NCBI GenBank assembly: GCA_021234155.1
Contig: JAJEKV010000027.1
Coordinates: forward strand, 6,136,623-6,200,622
Direction of reading: 5' to 3'
DNA: 64,000 nucleotides
Source of the DNA: Isoetes taiwanensis
Taxonomy: Eukaryota; Streptophyta; Lycopodiopsida; Isoetales; Isoetaceae
In this document: positions 33,400 to 46,544 of the stretch, one piece after another
Layout of the letters: the number at the start of each line of letters is the position of its first letter
Numbering within the stretch: position 1 is the stretch's first letter
Made by a program: the position numbers and the translations under genes
Notes under the pieces: generated by a model
Told to the model about the DNA's origin: nothing
The model's input: the letters and a program-made list of their open reading frames with translations, nothing else
Databases searched by the model: none

Positions 33400-35560
33400 A
33401 TAATTCACAATCATTCAAAATCAGATGCTAGGCCTGACTCTCAGATGCCAGGCCCAACCTCTCGGCCAAACCACCGGGAACAGTTAGCTTTTGCTTAAGC
33501 CTATATTCCAGCTGCAATGCAACACAATCTCTATCGTCGGTATAAAAAAAAAAAAAATAGTTTAACGGCTAGGATGGCACACAGACTATTCTTACATTTC
33601 TCCGTTAGTATTATACATAGATCATTAGGATTGAACAATTATCTCAATTTGAAATCTAGCACATTTAAGAAGTTCCTTATTTGCTAAGCGCATTGTATTA
33701 CTGCCAATGGTTTGCAACATCTTCATATTTGAATGGATGCCTTTAACAAGCTACTCCCAATGGTTTGTTACATATTCATACTTGAATGGATGCCTTTAAC
33801 AAGCATGCTTTTTACTGATAACTTCACATTTTGCTTCAAAATTTATGCTTTTGAATGCACAACAATACATTTGCAAGAAAAAAGCTAATGATAAACTCCT
33901 TCAATTTTCATATGTTTCATATATAAATCATGTCTTGTTTCTACTAATACTGTCAATCATGTCTATACCGTGGACATTAGAATCCCATATACTAATATCT
34001 TAATTGATCTATAAGTATGTTGGCACACTAGATCCAACCTAGCAAGTTTGGAACTAAAAAAATGCTTAGCCACTATGATTTCTTGTAACTCTATAAATAT
34101 AGGTTTTAACTAAAACTTTGACGAGCTTTTCACTTTTTAAAATCCTCTTCTTTCTTCTAAGGCCATTGCCAAGTGCCCTCCTTTTTACTTTTCAAAATCC
34201 TCTTCTTCCTCCTAAGACCATCCATTTGGATGACACATCACTAGGGAAATTATTCTAAAATAACCTCTAAACTATTCATTGCATTGAAGCAAAGATATAT
34301 ACCTAATGGAATATATACAACAATAATGTAGCATTTGCTCAAGGATAGATTCATCACAAATCTGAGTGCCCTATTGCTTGCACATTAGTTTGATACCATT
34401 TGAATTTTAAAGAGGCAGCTTTATGATAACCATGCACACTTCTATTATTAGTTCGTGGGTAGAGGGTAAACTAATATCTTTAACATAGATAGACCAAATT
34501 AGCCGTGGGATCCAACAATAATAGGGGCATGGAAGCCCAAAAAGTATAAAGAAAAAGATAATGCCAATGCTAATGGTAATTTTGTGCTACTTAAATCGTC
34601 TAGACATAGCCAGTTCCAAGATCAGAAGGTCATTGATCTAGAATGATTGCTGCGCCTCCTTTGTACATTGCCCATTACTTTTGCAAATGGACTGCCCTGA
34701 CCTTACAGAGCTCCTCCTTAGATTACACAATTGAAAAGGAGAGAGGTCCTTTTGTACTGAAAAATCAGTCCCTCCGAGATGGTTACCATACTGGAGAACG
34801 TGTAGGGGACTGAGGGCATCACAAAACCGAACCAAAAGATGTCAAGGATGATCAGGTCTTGCCGTTCCCAGCCTAGTGGCAGAGACAACTCCAACAACCT
34901 TCACATACACAATGTCAGTGAAGAAATACAAAGCCTCATGCACAGTTGAATGAGCATCAGTCTCTGCCTCTGCAACCCCTATAATACGCAAGGTCGGGAT
35001 AATAGTAGCAGCAGGTATTGAGGCAACCTGCTCCTATTCTCTAGCTTGACGTCGCGGCTGCCAGTCCACTATGAACTGTGGAGATGTCTGTACTCCCACC
35101 TCAACATGTTCCCTTTCAAATTGTTGCACTCTGGGCATCAACACAATGCTTCTGTCGCCCTAAGCCCTCTCTCTCCAGCCTAAGGTGATCTCCCACTTAA
35201 GTTAATCAGTTTCCCTAACCGTGAGATATGGCGTGCACCAAATGCACCATGAGAAAGGTTAATAGCCCCAGGATGCGGGCCTTCAGAGTTTGGGACCAAG
35301 ACATGTATGTATTAACTATAACATTTGTGTCTATCTCACAATAAACATGGTCATAGATGTGGCTATCGTCCCTCCCTCAGAATGAATAGTTTGTACCTGA
35401 TCATGAAGTGTAGGTGGAAAACCTTGAACTTGCAGGTCTCGTGGGCATCGCCACTGCCTATTTCCCAGCCCATTTTCCATGGGAAAAATGCCTTTATCGT
35501 GGTAGTGACCTAGCACAACCATTCTATCAGCCTAAGAAAATCTACTATATATGTAGTGTA
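33400..35560. other. Intergenic with small local duplications
   Basis: It includes a ~59-bp duplication near 33708-33825 (TGAATGGATGCCTTTAACAA twice) and another near 34140-34215 (AAAATCCTCTTCTT twice). No gene, RNA or recognisable mobile element is supported. Confidence 0.45.
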
Positions 35561-35582
35561 CTATATATCTACTTATCTACTC
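35550..35582 (+). promoter_or_regulatory. TATA-rich candidate promoter of the TraB gene
   Basis: Two TATATA blocks (ACTATATATG and ACTATATATC) lie about 150-180 bp upstream of the ATG at 35733, with a plausible leader between. Placement fits a core promoter, but alternatives cannot be excluded. Confidence 0.3.
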
Positions 35583-35732
35583 CATCTTTCCGAATCCCCA
35601 ATGGCCGAGATCGACCCTTGCTTCTCCGATAAAAAGCGTTCAATATATGTTGATTGCCAAATAAGCGACCTTAAATGGAAGGCTGTGAAGAACCTCTTTC
35701 TGTTTAGTTGATAGAGGCAGAAGAAGAGGAAG

Positions 35733-37797
35733 ATGGCCGTGGCCGGAGTTTCAATCCCTCAGACTGTGGCCTCGGCCTCTTCTGATGTTTCCTCACATAC
35801 CTGCCTCTATCTTTCCAAGGGAGGCAGATTGAGTACTGTAAATTTCCGCAGAAAATCACAATCGATTTGTGTAAGGGCTTTTTGGCCTGCAGGTGCCAAG
35901 CATGTATTTTGGCCGCAAGCTGAAGTGGGCGAACTCCCCTTATCTGAGAATGGCAGCATAGCGGAATTCACGTCTATCAGTGATTTTACAAGGTTCCGGG
36001 ACAAGGGTGTAGATGGAACAGAATTACAGACTGCTATAATTAGTTATCGCCGTCCCAGAGCTTTCCCATTTTCCTTATTGCAGCCTCACATCCAGGTAAA
36101 TGATCAAGGATTTTATTTTTGAGCATTTAAGTTAAATTTCAACCACTGGGTACGGTTCAGCATGCAACAGAGGCATTCGTATCTGTTACATGCAAGGGTC
36201 GTAAGAACTTTAAGAAAATGGCTTATTTGGTCCAGGTAATGTTGTAAAAGCAATGGCATCATAGATTATATTCTTCTCCTTCATCTTCCGCTCCTCCAAT
36301 ATCTTTCCTCTTGGTCATTTTAGTTGAATATCTGTTGTGTATTTTGGGAGGGCTAGCTCAAACAATGCTGAAGTGGTTTTAACCATAAATGAAGTTTTTT
36401 TTTTTTAATTTTGTACTGCGCATTTTTATTGCAGGTGGATCTTGTAGCAGCAGTTCATATTGCTGACACAGAGTACGAACTTATGATATTTCTGTGTTAT
36501 TGGTCTTTGTAATTCGAAGTGGTTTAGAAAGAGCTAATATTCTCTGTCAATATAAGTCAGGTACTTCTCTGTTATGCAAAGGGAGCTTGATTCATATGAC
36601 TGTGTGCTGTATGAGATGGTGGCAGATAAAGGAAGGGACAGTAACAAGGCTGTCCGCTGGAAGCCTCCCAAGCGGAGCAAGCATAGGAAGCGGGGTTTTA
36701 GTTTTATAGGAAGTATTCAGCGTCTCTTAGCAAGTTTGCTTAAACTTGACTTCCAACTTGAATGCATGGACTATAGAAAGGATAATTGGTACCATGCAGA
36801 TCTTGATTATGAAACATTCAAAAGTCTGCAGGTAAAGGTCCAAAATTTACACTTAATAAGTCAGCTCTTTGTTTGTTAAACTTGTCCATCGTATGAGTGG
36901 TTGTGTTTAAGCTAAGATTGTCTTGTATGGTGATGCATACTTTTCTGAGATTTGTTGCAGACATTTTATACCGATCTATGATGGTTGCAGGAGGAACGTG
37001 GAGAGAATTTTTTCACCTTTGCCAGAGATCTTGCACAAGTCTCTAGCAATGTAATTTCAAAAGTGGCTCTGGCACGTGATGATTTAGGTCCTTGGAAAAT
37101 GAAGCTTTTTGGATGTCAAGAATGGTGCCAATGCCCTTATTAGGTCTTTTGCTTATAGAGGGAGTTTGTGCACCATCAGATGCCCCTTTATATGAATCAC
37201 CTGAGATGAAGGCACTGCTAAACCTTGACTTTTCATCTGCTTTAAAAGTATTTTTGGCAAGGCAGTTAGCAACAGAGTATGTCCTCTTTAATGACACTCA
37301 TTTATATTTCAGTCTATAGAGTAAGTTTACTAAAAGCATCAACTTACGTGTGTTGCAGTTTGACCAAGGGCGCAGCCAGCATAGTAGAGAGCTCTGTGAT
37401 TATTGGAGAAAGGAATAAGACTGCAATGCAGGAGTTGGAGAAGGCTTTGGATGAGGGATGTAACAAGGTGGCTATATTTTATGGAAGTGGACATTTACCA
37501 GATATGGATCGCCGCCTCAGAACAGAATTTGGTCTCAAGCCTACAAATATATTCTGGAAAACTGCATGGTCTATGAACGCTCTGCAGAGAACGGTTGCAT
37601 ATTCGCCACTTGCAACAGTGGCAGAAATTACTGGATGGCCACTTAATAGATATCAGACGCTTGCATTAGCACTGTTCTCTTTGGTTTTGGCTCTTGATTT
37701 ATGGTTCTGGGAGCTTTGTTTCAATCTCCTTGATGGCTCTGCTGAGAAATTGATTGAGACAATTGTACATTTTCTTGATAAAGGATGGAACTTGTAG
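35733..37797 (+). CDS. TraB-family protein, predicted chloroplast membrane protein (one frameshift)
   Basis: Five exons with GT-AG introns: 35733-36095, 36435-36472, 36561-36831, 36991-37276 and 37359-37797. Phases agree throughout if one T is added to the T5 run near 37110; as given, that missing base brings an early stop. The N-terminus is Ser-rich and basic, like a chloroplast transit peptide. The TraB/PrgY-type fold follows: VDLVAAVHIADTEYF, MQRELDSYDCVLYEMVADKG, MDYRKDNWYHADLDYETFKS, SSVIIGERNKTAMQEL and VAIFYGSGHLPDMDRRLR. A hydrophobic segment near the C-terminus (LALALFSLVLALDLWFW) is probably a membrane span. Plants have TraB-related organelle proteins of unclear function; the conserved GxH and E residues suggest a metalloprotease-like fold. 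Confidence 0.85.
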
Positions 37798-39470
37798 GAA
37801 ACTTAGTGCTGTTTTAACTTACTGCATGGAATCAGAAGCAGCCTACTTGTAAGATTTATATCTTTGTAGAAAGACTGTAATACATTTTCAACCAAATATT
37901 CAAGATCCTTAGTTCCCAAACACGTTGAAGGGTTCCATGCCATGGGATTCTCTTACATAGGGAGAAGGAATATAATGTTATGGCATTTAAGCGCTTTTAC
38001 ATTGCCAGTCACTTAAAACTAATACTAAGGGCGATATTCCATCTGCACAGCAGCTAGTACTAAGAGTCTTTTTTGGAATTAAATTGCAAGTTGTTAAATT
38101 AGTGAATGGAATCGTGAAAAAAATTGCAAGGTGTTCCTAAATGCGTGTCCCGATCATGTTGCATGTAAAGGAATCCCTTGACAATTAGCGAGCAATTTAT
38201 CCTATAATATACCGTCTCATAGGCCAGTTGGCCTCCGTGGACGTTAAAATATACTTCCTTCCTTCCTATAGCCGATGATCCACCTTTAGTTGATGCTCCA
38301 TATCATCTTTCTGAAGCAAAACTACCTCCTGTAAGTCTATGTCTGCCAGTGTAAAAATAACACCGCCCCTTACGCTTGGGGATGAGGGAGATTCGTCCAA
38401 ATGCATTTAGCTCTTGAAGTGCCTCAAGTCATTGTATAAATCATCAGCAAGTCAGTCCTAATATAATACTTCTGAAACAACTCTACAAGGATGACTGACC
38501 AATCTCAAAGCACTTGCATCTCTTCAAATGAAGCATGTGCTCATCACATACAATAAGATAACCTGAATGAGTGGCACAATAATGCATCGGGAAAAAAAGG
38601 GAGGTAGAGAGATGGTCATGCAAAAGTGTGGTCATGCAAAAAGCTCTTTAAGTTCATTGGGATTAGAACGAGAGCACCACCTAGAACTTGCTCAATGCTG
38701 GATACTAGTAAGAATTTGCTTCTCAACTTGGTCATTTGATGGCTTTTTTGATTAGTAGCAACATGCTCACGACCTTCAGTTTTAAGCAAAGGATTTCGAG
38801 GCATCGAGAGCATCAATAGTACCTGCCATCCCTTTTCATCTAGAAAAGGCAGAGGTCCAAGCTTGTCTGCAGCTAGCCTGGACCCCTCCATTAAAAAGAG
38901 ATGTTTAATTTGAAAAAAGTTTTGGTCTTGCTATTTTCAACATCTTGGGTGCAAGAGAGACTGTAGATTGTGATTTGAAATAGAACCATCTAGTACGCTT
39001 TTATGAGAGAAATTAGACATATGTGTAGATACCGATGCGTTATCATAATATTTTGTTTCATGTCTACGTCTAAAAACTTGATCATACATCAAGCGTTACC
39101 ACTGTTCACATTGTTTTTCCTCACATATTGTTAAAATGCCTCTAGAACGTCATTGGCATTTACGGAAATGCCTTTGATAGAAATGTGATCTTATTTCGAG
39201 AGATCTCACAAACTTATATGTATGGATACCTTGTCTCTAACATCTGATGGGAACAAGTAGTTAGCAGCATGCTTTTTATTATGTTTGGTGCATAACACTT
39301 CCAATTTGCTCATTATGCTAATCTAAATTCTACTAGCCACAAACTCTATGGCCACGGATAGGGTCACAGTTGCATATATAAAATATGAAACATATGAAAC
39401 CTCTCCTTTTTTTAACAAAAATACTCATTAAATACGTCCGAAAAAGAATTCGGCCGATAGAAGTCGTCGA
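37798..39470. other. Intergenic, nothing recognised
   Basis: TraB 3' flank and AT-rich spacer. Open frames near 38616-38891 have no recognisable family or splice context. A short tandem GGTCATGCAAAA occurs near 38615-38642. Confidence 0.4.
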
Positions 39471-39474
39471 AAAA

Positions 39475-39745
39475 CGATGTGGCCGCAAGTAGGCAGCAGC
39501 ATGGCCACATATAATTATCCGTGTTTTACTGAGATGTGGATGGAGGAATTGAAGCCCTTGCGGCCACGTATACGCCGACACGAGGCCGCTTTTGGCAAAA
39601 CACGTCCGCAACGATGCCATAGTGCGACCGCGGGATTACGTTGGCTGCGACATTGCATTTTGCGACTGCAACAAAATTTCTACCGATGTGTATTAGGACA
39701 ACGCGGTCGCATAGTTGCCCGGGCACAGTGTTGTCAGGTACGATA
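39475..39745. repeat. CpG-rich patch with clustered GCGGCC / GCGACCGCG motifs
   Basis: In AT-rich surroundings this ~270-bp patch contains many inverted or repeated short motifs: TGGCCGCAAG, GCGGCCACG, GAGGCCGC, GCGACCGCG and CGCGGTCGC. Such clustering resembles subterminal repeats of a DNA transposon, but no terminal inverted repeats or target duplication were found. Confidence 0.3.
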
Positions 39746-39749
39746 GGGG

Positions 39750-41100
39750 TACAATACGTATTTAACGTACTAATATGGGTTACATACCCTTCAGACTAGT
39801 ACTTTAAATATGTTTTTTGTATTTGCTTACTTATAAAATAAGTAAAATATGTACTTTACATATATTATGTTAATTACTTTATGCATTTTTTTAAAACAGT
39901 TATACATTAAAAAATAGTTGCAATTACATTGGGTTTTCATTTTTAAATAATAGATCATACTATAGTCTCCATAAATAAGTGTTTTCTCAATTCATGTTAA
40001 ACCTGCAAAACATGAAAAAAAAAATTAGAACCCACAAGGACAATCACCTTCAGCCAATCTGTTACACGGCTGTTGATTTCCCTGGTAACAGAGGAGCAGC
40101 AACATTAATGTTCCCTAGTCATCAAGCTACCTTTAAGGTACAAGTCTTTCATTGAAATTCAGGGTTTTCGAACATACATTCTTATGGTAACTCTTGCATC
40201 TTTGGATGTCATCATCAAAATCATGAGATCGTTGATGATGGTATCTTTGGCACAATGTTTTATAAAGCTTGCAAAGCCTGGTTCCTTAACTTGCAGGCAA
40301 GTCATAAACTTGCAGGCAATTCGTCCTAGATTCATTCTCTCAACAACCATTGGTACTACAAATCCATTGCAAGCAATTTGATAAGTTTCTTTTCAAATGG
40401 ACAGTTTAACTAATATCCTTTAAAATGTGCACGGAATGAATCAGCTGATTATACACAGTTCAAGAGGTTAGGCATATAGGACTCTTGAACCTAATGTTAG
40501 ATGTCCCATATGAAGGAAATATTTGGTGCAAAGACTTGATTTAGCGGCAGCATAGATGGAGGCATCTGTTTAAAAATCCATCTATATAAGGTCCACAAGC
40601 TAAATAACAAATTGTGCATGCTTCTAGTATTATTTCTAAATAAGGCAGGCAGTAGTAATAGCCTTATGATTTAACTATTGACTAAAGCATATCTTAGAAA
40701 AGAATCATTGCCATGGGAAAAAACAAAGCTTCAGGAGGAGCATAAAATCAACGTGCAGAATTAGAAAGGGAGAGCTCCACATTACCTCATCGTACAGGTC
40801 GGCAGCTAGAACCTTATGAAGAGCTGGTAGACGTTCCAAAGCTTTAAGCATTGAAGGGCACTGATCGAAAATGCACGAAAATGGATGCCGTGAGCTCACT
40901 TACGAAAATGCACAAAATGGACGTCTTGCACTTCAGCAACTAGATTGAACAAGGAACAACTGTAACTAGATTGAAAGCCTGTAATCTGTAGCTAGCTATT
41001 GAGATCAAGAGTGGTTGGTCTTACAACATTTGTTAGGGTAAACGGAAGAGTGAAACAGAGAGAGGGATAAAAATGTGATACGATGAGTTTTTTTATTTAT
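39750..41100. other. Intergenic; one possible exon fragment
   Basis: Mostly AT-rich. On the minus strand at about 40863-40788, CPSMLKALERLPALHKVLAA then DLYDE sits between an upstream CAG and a downstream GTAATG, like an isolated exon. No other exons or family are recognised. Confidence 0.25.
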
Positions 41101-42632
41101 TTTTCGTTTAATTTCGAAGTTTGGATTATACTTTAGGCCTTTCTCATTGTATTTAACAATTTCGGGTTTTAGGTGTCATAAACTTCTAATTATTTCGTTT
41201 GCTGGCATGGTTTTGCCAAGATTTCGCCGCTGTATTGTATGCGAAAACGTAGTCAAGCTGTATTTTTTAGCTGATTTGAGCTGCTTGTTGGCCCTGACAG
41301 GTAGATGTTCAAAATTGGGCTGTGCGTATGTGTTTTCTTGGTATTTCTAGGGCATGATACGAGAATAGAAAGCATGGAATCTGCACATGGGCATGTCTGT
41401 TGGGAAGACATGTGTGCATGGCATGCGATTTTTGTCGTTTCCAGAGAAAGGTGAGAAAGATGTGCAATCTTTGAGCGGTTGCGCCATGGGGCAGATAAAG
41501 GATTGAAACAGGGCAGATGACAAGGCAGAGAGAGGCTTAACAGTTCGTGGAGGCTGAATCCGGTTGCTATAAGGAGGCGCTGCCGATTCGATTTCTTCAG
41601 ACATGCAGGCTGGGCATTGAGGTGCAGGCTGGCAGAGATTCTAGGAATTGGTGGGTTCAAATTCGGTGGTAGTAATTGTGAAGGCAGCAGAAGTCCAGGA
41701 TTCCGGCTAATGCAGGTGTGCCGATGCAGGCGATTGGGCGATTGCATAGCCGAGTAGCAGGGAGGGTTCTGGTGAGGCATGGGTAGTGGCAAAGAGTTGT
41801 GTTCGGTGGCAAAGATTGAGATACAGGGCAGAGGCCGATTCTAAGCGGATTTGAAAGTGTGTTGTTCATAGGGCGAAAGTGTTTTGGGAGAGCAAAGGAG
41901 CTATGGTTTAAGCCAACTGTGGTTTTGTATTCTAAGCCGGCTCATACCTTTGGTCTATATTGTGGCAGGGGTGTTTTTATCTGCATCATAGGATTTGTCG
42001 TGCGTTTTTTCTAGCAAAATGTTCATATCCGTGGATCTGGAACAACCCCACGAATATGCCGCGAATCAACGGCTCACAGTCAACATTACCAAAAAAACCT
42101 ATAAGGATACATGTTATACTTAGGTCAATTTTTATATTTATGGCATTTGGAGTTTTTTTTCCGTTAAGTACGTGCTATATATATTTTTTGCACCAATACA
42201 TTAAGAACCGTATTAAACAAAAAGATTGGCAATTTGGCAAAGCAACTTTAATGTATAGTACATATAGTATCATGGATAAGGTATTATACATACCCAGAGG
42301 TAAAATATGTGTATGTACGTGAACTTCGGCACCCCTTCGTGCAGACGCAAGTTTCAATATCGTGGACGCACTGTTTACGACATGGACACATCGTGAAGTT
42401 CTCACGGGCGCATCTTAGTTTTTTGGATATTTTGCGAATGCGTATTGAGCAGGTTGCAGCCGCATGCAAATTCTATGCATCAGCATTCATTTAGCAATGT
42501 TGCAGCTTCATGAATCTAGTATATAAGGATCATGAATTTTGGTCTATTATCTTAGACTTATTAGGTTTGTCTATTAAGATATACCATCTGATGTATCTTT
42601 TTTAGATGCAATACAAAACCAACCTTGCCCTC
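41101..42632. other. Intergenic, no gene recognised
   Basis: A long minus-strand frame at 41253-41792 is rich in Ser, Pro, His and Leu with no domain pattern. I treat it as chance. The end of this stretch leads into a retroposon-like tail at 42633. Confidence 0.35.
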
Positions 42633-42651
42633 AAAAAAAAAAAAAAAAAAA
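42560..42651 (+). mobile_element. Retroposon 3' end with poly(A)
   Basis: ATGTATCTTTTTTAGATGCA, followed by ATACAAAACC and a 19-base A run at 42633-42651, resembles the 3' end of plant L1-type LINEs. Only the tail is identifiable. Confidence 0.35.
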
Positions 42652-42774
42652 GGCAATGTTGCAGCACAAAATTTACTATATAATAAGTTCGTTCAGGTTG
42701 ATATCCTTGTCTTAAAGCGTCGACTACCAAGTGCAGTTCACAAACGGTCTTCCTTTGATGCCATCATTAAGGAT

Positions 42775-43115
42775 GTGAACCTAATATCAGTATTTAATAA
42801 AGCGAGCTTGCTCCTTTGCTAGTTGTAGTGGCCCTGGATCTACTAGTCGTTCGATTAGTAGCTTCGATCGAGGGCAGTGTGACTATGCGAGTGAGCTATT
42901 CCTTTGCTTATACACACTAGCCTTTGGTTGACCAAATCTTATGATTTTGAATCTAGCATCAATAATTAACAAAGTGAGGTTCCTTCTTTGCTAGTTGTAG
43001 TGGCCCTGGGATATCGCTAGTCATAATTCAATAGCTTCAATTAGGAGCAGTGCCTTGTACGATTGAGTTGCTCCTTTGCTTGTACACACTAGCTCCTAGT
43101 TGACAGGACATAAGT
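42775..43115 (+). repeat. ~173-bp tandem duplication before the hAT relic
   Basis: CTTTGCTAGTTGTAGTGGCC recurs at 42814 and 42987, and TACACACTAGC recurs further on with the same spacing. The duplication directly precedes the hAT coding remnant and may be part of its 5' subterminal region. Confidence 0.6.
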
Positions 43116-43139
43116 ACTGACATGGATGATGCAAGTGGT

Positions 43140-45190
43140 GCTTCTACTTCTGATGCAAAAGGGTAACTGGAGCTAGCATGCCAAAGACAAGGAGACATAT
43201 CGATGAGGTAGAAAAGCAGGGACTGAGTGGGAGTACATGGACAAGTTGGGTGACGGACAATGGGAATGTAAGTTCTGTGGACATATCTCAAGGAATGGAA
43301 GTGCTACTCGAATCTGTGCCCACATTTTGGGAGGAGCACAAAAAGGAGACAAAACTGATGCCATAGCACAATGTCAGCCCCAAAGGAACTTTGTAAGGAT
43401 GCATTGAAAAGGTTAGGATGACTTCAAGCCCTTCGATGACAGAAGGAGACAAGTGCAGGAGGGGTGCAAAGTAGGTACCAAAGAGACACTGTTGAGGATG
43501 AGCAAGAAAAATAGGATGAAGGCATTGAGGATACGACGACACCTCAAGTTTTTTTGTCTGAGCGTGGACTTGGTGCAATCGCACTAGGTACATGTAGTAC
43601 AGAGCAATGACGAATGGCTAATACAGTGCAGTTGGTTGCCAATTGAAGCAAACAAGGGAGGGTTGACCAATATCTCGCCACAGAGCAGCTTCGACAGGCT
43701 CAAAAAAAATTGGCAAAAGGGTTTTAGCATGCTGGTTTGCATCTACTTGAGCAATGAAGGAGGCATTTCAAGAGGTTGCTAAGGTGGGACCTTCATTTAG
43801 ATTGCCTTTGTACAAGCATGCAAACAATAAAAATGGTCGATGACATATACAAAAATATGGTTGAAAAGATGAACATGAAGCCCACATGTGTGACAGAAAC
43901 ACGATTAGCAACACTAATGACTGACGGGTGGAGCAATATAAACGAAAACTACCTTATTAACTACGTGATTGTTTAACTTGGAAGTGCAACATTTTTTAAG
44001 TCCGTTGAGACTAAGAACGAGTCTGTATCAGCGACTTGGATCTACGAGAAAACGAAGGGTATTGAAATCTTTGGGCCGAAAAGAATATTTCAAATTGTGA
44101 TGAACAATGCATATCGCAGGAGAGATGTTGGAGATAGAATTCCCTGGATTACACATTGTAGGGTGTCAATGGCACCGTGTTAACTTATTGTTGAAAGACT
44201 GGTATCATAATCTTATGTGGTTTACGGACCCAATTCTCAAAGGACATTGAGATGTGAAGTTCCTCACTAAGAAGACTGGAGTATATGCCATATATAAATG
44301 CTTGTGAGATCAGAAGTTGGCACTTATAAAGACCGGGCGAACACATTTTGCAACCACCTACACTTGCTTAGATTGATAAGATGTCGTGACTGGGTAATCA
44401 CACAGAGTTCTTTGAGTGGGAGAGAAAGCAGAGTGGAAGTAAAGAGAGACCGTAAAAAAGAGAAGCAAATCTGAGATAAATTGCAATTCATAAGAATGGA
44501 TGTACTATAGAAGGGGAAGAAGATGTAATTTCATTTCTGATTCTGTGATTGCTCTTATACATGATTTTTGGATTTCTAATACTAGAATCTCTCCAAACAT
44601 GAAGGATGTGAAATCTAGAAGACTTGAAAGAAATATCAAAGAAGAGCATGATGCACATTACTTAGAGCAAAGCCAAGTTAATTACTATTATGATACTAAC
44701 AAGTGGCAAAGTGAAGTGGTGTTCTCATTGAGCTTTGTAAAATCGTTTACAAATGTATTCCCCACTTGGGGTAGAATTTTGACAAAACTTGAAATTTGAG
44801 TGCTCTGAAACTAGGTAATCATCCAGAACATGACGAAACTAAGGAGTACAAGTTAACAGATGAGTTATCTGCTGCTTTCTCGATGCAAAAGTGAGAAAAC
44901 TGTCGACCGCTTCTCATCGGGATGAAAACCCCTGCCCTTTCAGGTTTTCGAGGAAAGCCCTAATGACAAATGAATGCCAAACCTCTTGAAGAATGTCGCT
45001 AGCCTACCACCGTCGACAAGTGAGGTGATATACAACATGATGGAGCGGACAACTGAGAGTCCTACAAGAAAACGACTTGCAATGAAAATCCTGAAAAGGA
45101 GAATGACCCGTTGGAGTTTAGAAGCTTCAGGCATAGGCACGTGCCGAAACGCAAAATATCAAAAATATAAAAGCACTCGGGAGCTCTAGG
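43140..45190 (+). pseudogene. hAT-type transposase relic (BED finger + DUF659)
   Basis: A BED-like zinc finger at 43222-43377 reads WECKFCGHISRNGSATRICA followed by HILGG and a distal Cys. After a damaged linker (RVDQYLATEQLRQAQKKLAK), a DUF659-type region runs from 43776: RLATLMTDGWSNINENYLIN, a stop at about 43974, then in the same frame FFKSVETKNESVSATWIYEK and FQIVMNNAYRRRD. The usual VVTDNA block reads IVMNNA, so a catalytic acidic residue is lost. A C-terminal dimerisation domain is not recognisable; 44500-45190 contains only scattered open frames. DUF659 hAT proteins either transpose or are domesticated; this copy is clearly dead. Confidence 0.75.
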
Positions 45191-45510
45191 GCCACGCCGA
45201 GGAAATAACAGCCGACCAATCGGGAATCGATCGGGATAAAAACCATCCGATTAGTACTGCCTCAGAGGCTACAATGCCATGCCGAGAAGAAAATGAGTAG
45301 CAAACACTGTTCCAGAGGCTACAACGCCCCGCCGAGAAAAAACTATGCAGACAAAGCTGATGGCCATAGAGACACAACATAGATAAAACAACACACCGAG
45401 TGAAAATGAATAATAAATATTGCCCCGGAGGCTATAGAGCCACGCCGAGAAAGGAGACTACAAACAAAAAATTGGAGGCCACGGAGCCACAACATAAATT
45501 GAATCGTAAC
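45180..45510 (+). repeat. Degenerate repeats of GAGGCTACAA-GCCGAGAA unit
   Basis: Related units recur at irregular 55-100 bp intervals: GGGCCACGCCGAGGA, GAGGCTACAATGCCATGCCG, GAGGCTACAACGCCCCGCCG, GAGGCTATAGAGCCACGCCG and GAGGCCACGGAGCC. Such sequence is common in untranslated parts of plant LTR elements, but no element is identified. Confidence 0.5.
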
Positions 45511-45829
45511 AAAACACTAGATACTCTGAAAGCCGCAGATACAACAAACAAGCCCAGAATATGAGAGAGGGAGAGGTGGACAGGAAACTTGTGGAGGCAA
45601 AAGAGGGAGAATGAAAAGGAGCTCAAGAGAACGCCGATGATTGAAAGAAGAATGAAGCAGTATAAATAGGAGAGGCGAGGAAAGGCATCCCCATCCAAGG
45701 AATGTCGGTAGCAATAGAACTGTGGCATTCTATTCTTTCAAGCTTAGTTTGATCACAGTTTTCTTGAGATCCTCTATAACAGATTATAGATTGTGTGTTA
45801 TAAATAGTACAGTATAGTTTCAGATCTAG

Positions 45830-46140
45830 ATGGACTGCATTATGGTTGGACTAGATTATGGTTTTAGATTGCATTGTGGTTTCAATTCTATTGGCTTTGG
45901 ATTGCATTAATTAGCTTAGATTGTGGTTCAATTTAGATTGTGATTCGTTGCATTGTGGTTTAAATTTTGTTGTGGTTGTGGATTACATTGTGATTCTAGA
46001 TTATGATTTCAATTGGATTGTGGTCTTGGGTTGGAATGTGATTTTTTGGTTTCAGAATAGCTGTGGTTGTGGATTACATTGTGGATCTGGATTATACTTT
46101 CGATGGATTGTGGTTTTGGGTTGGATTTTGGTTTTAAGGA
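45830..46140 (+). repeat. GT/TA-rich degenerate minisatellite
   Basis: GATTGTGGTTT-like words recur many times. A longer block, GTGGTTGTGGATTACATTGT, repeats at about 45974 and 46063 with similar flanks. It is non-coding. Confidence 0.65.
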
Positions 46141-46544
46141 TTCTATCGGATGGTGTTTCGTATTTCAAATTTGTGGTCTGGAATTTCATTATTATAGTTT
46201 GAGTGTTAGGTTCGTGGTCTGGGGTTTCAATTTTGAGGTTTATATAGACATATTCAACACATATAAATTTTCTATGCGTTTTCTATGTTTTACCAGCACA
46301 AAAAACCTAAACATATCAATATCTCACACCAATATCGCACATGCAAAAAACGTAGCACACATATATAAGGTGCACATAGAAGTGAATTCTTTTTTAATAA
46401 CTTTCTAATCTCCTTCGATCAATGAATGCTGCTTAAAGCCATAGCTTGCCTATTGAAGGTATGATCTGGAAACATTTGAGCAGTTAATATATAAAAATTG
46501 TCTAGAAAAACTTCAATAGTATCAATGAAAATGCCATTTCCAAA

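Noticed and set aside
40159-40381. Possible exon (NLGRIACKFMTCLQ on the minus strand)
   Set aside because: It is protein-like in places, but there is no clear splice pair, no family and no neighbouring exon in a consistent phase.
41253-41792. 179-codon minus-strand open frame
   Set aside because: It has low-complexity Ser/Pro/His/Leu composition, no domain, no splice context and no homology that I recognise.
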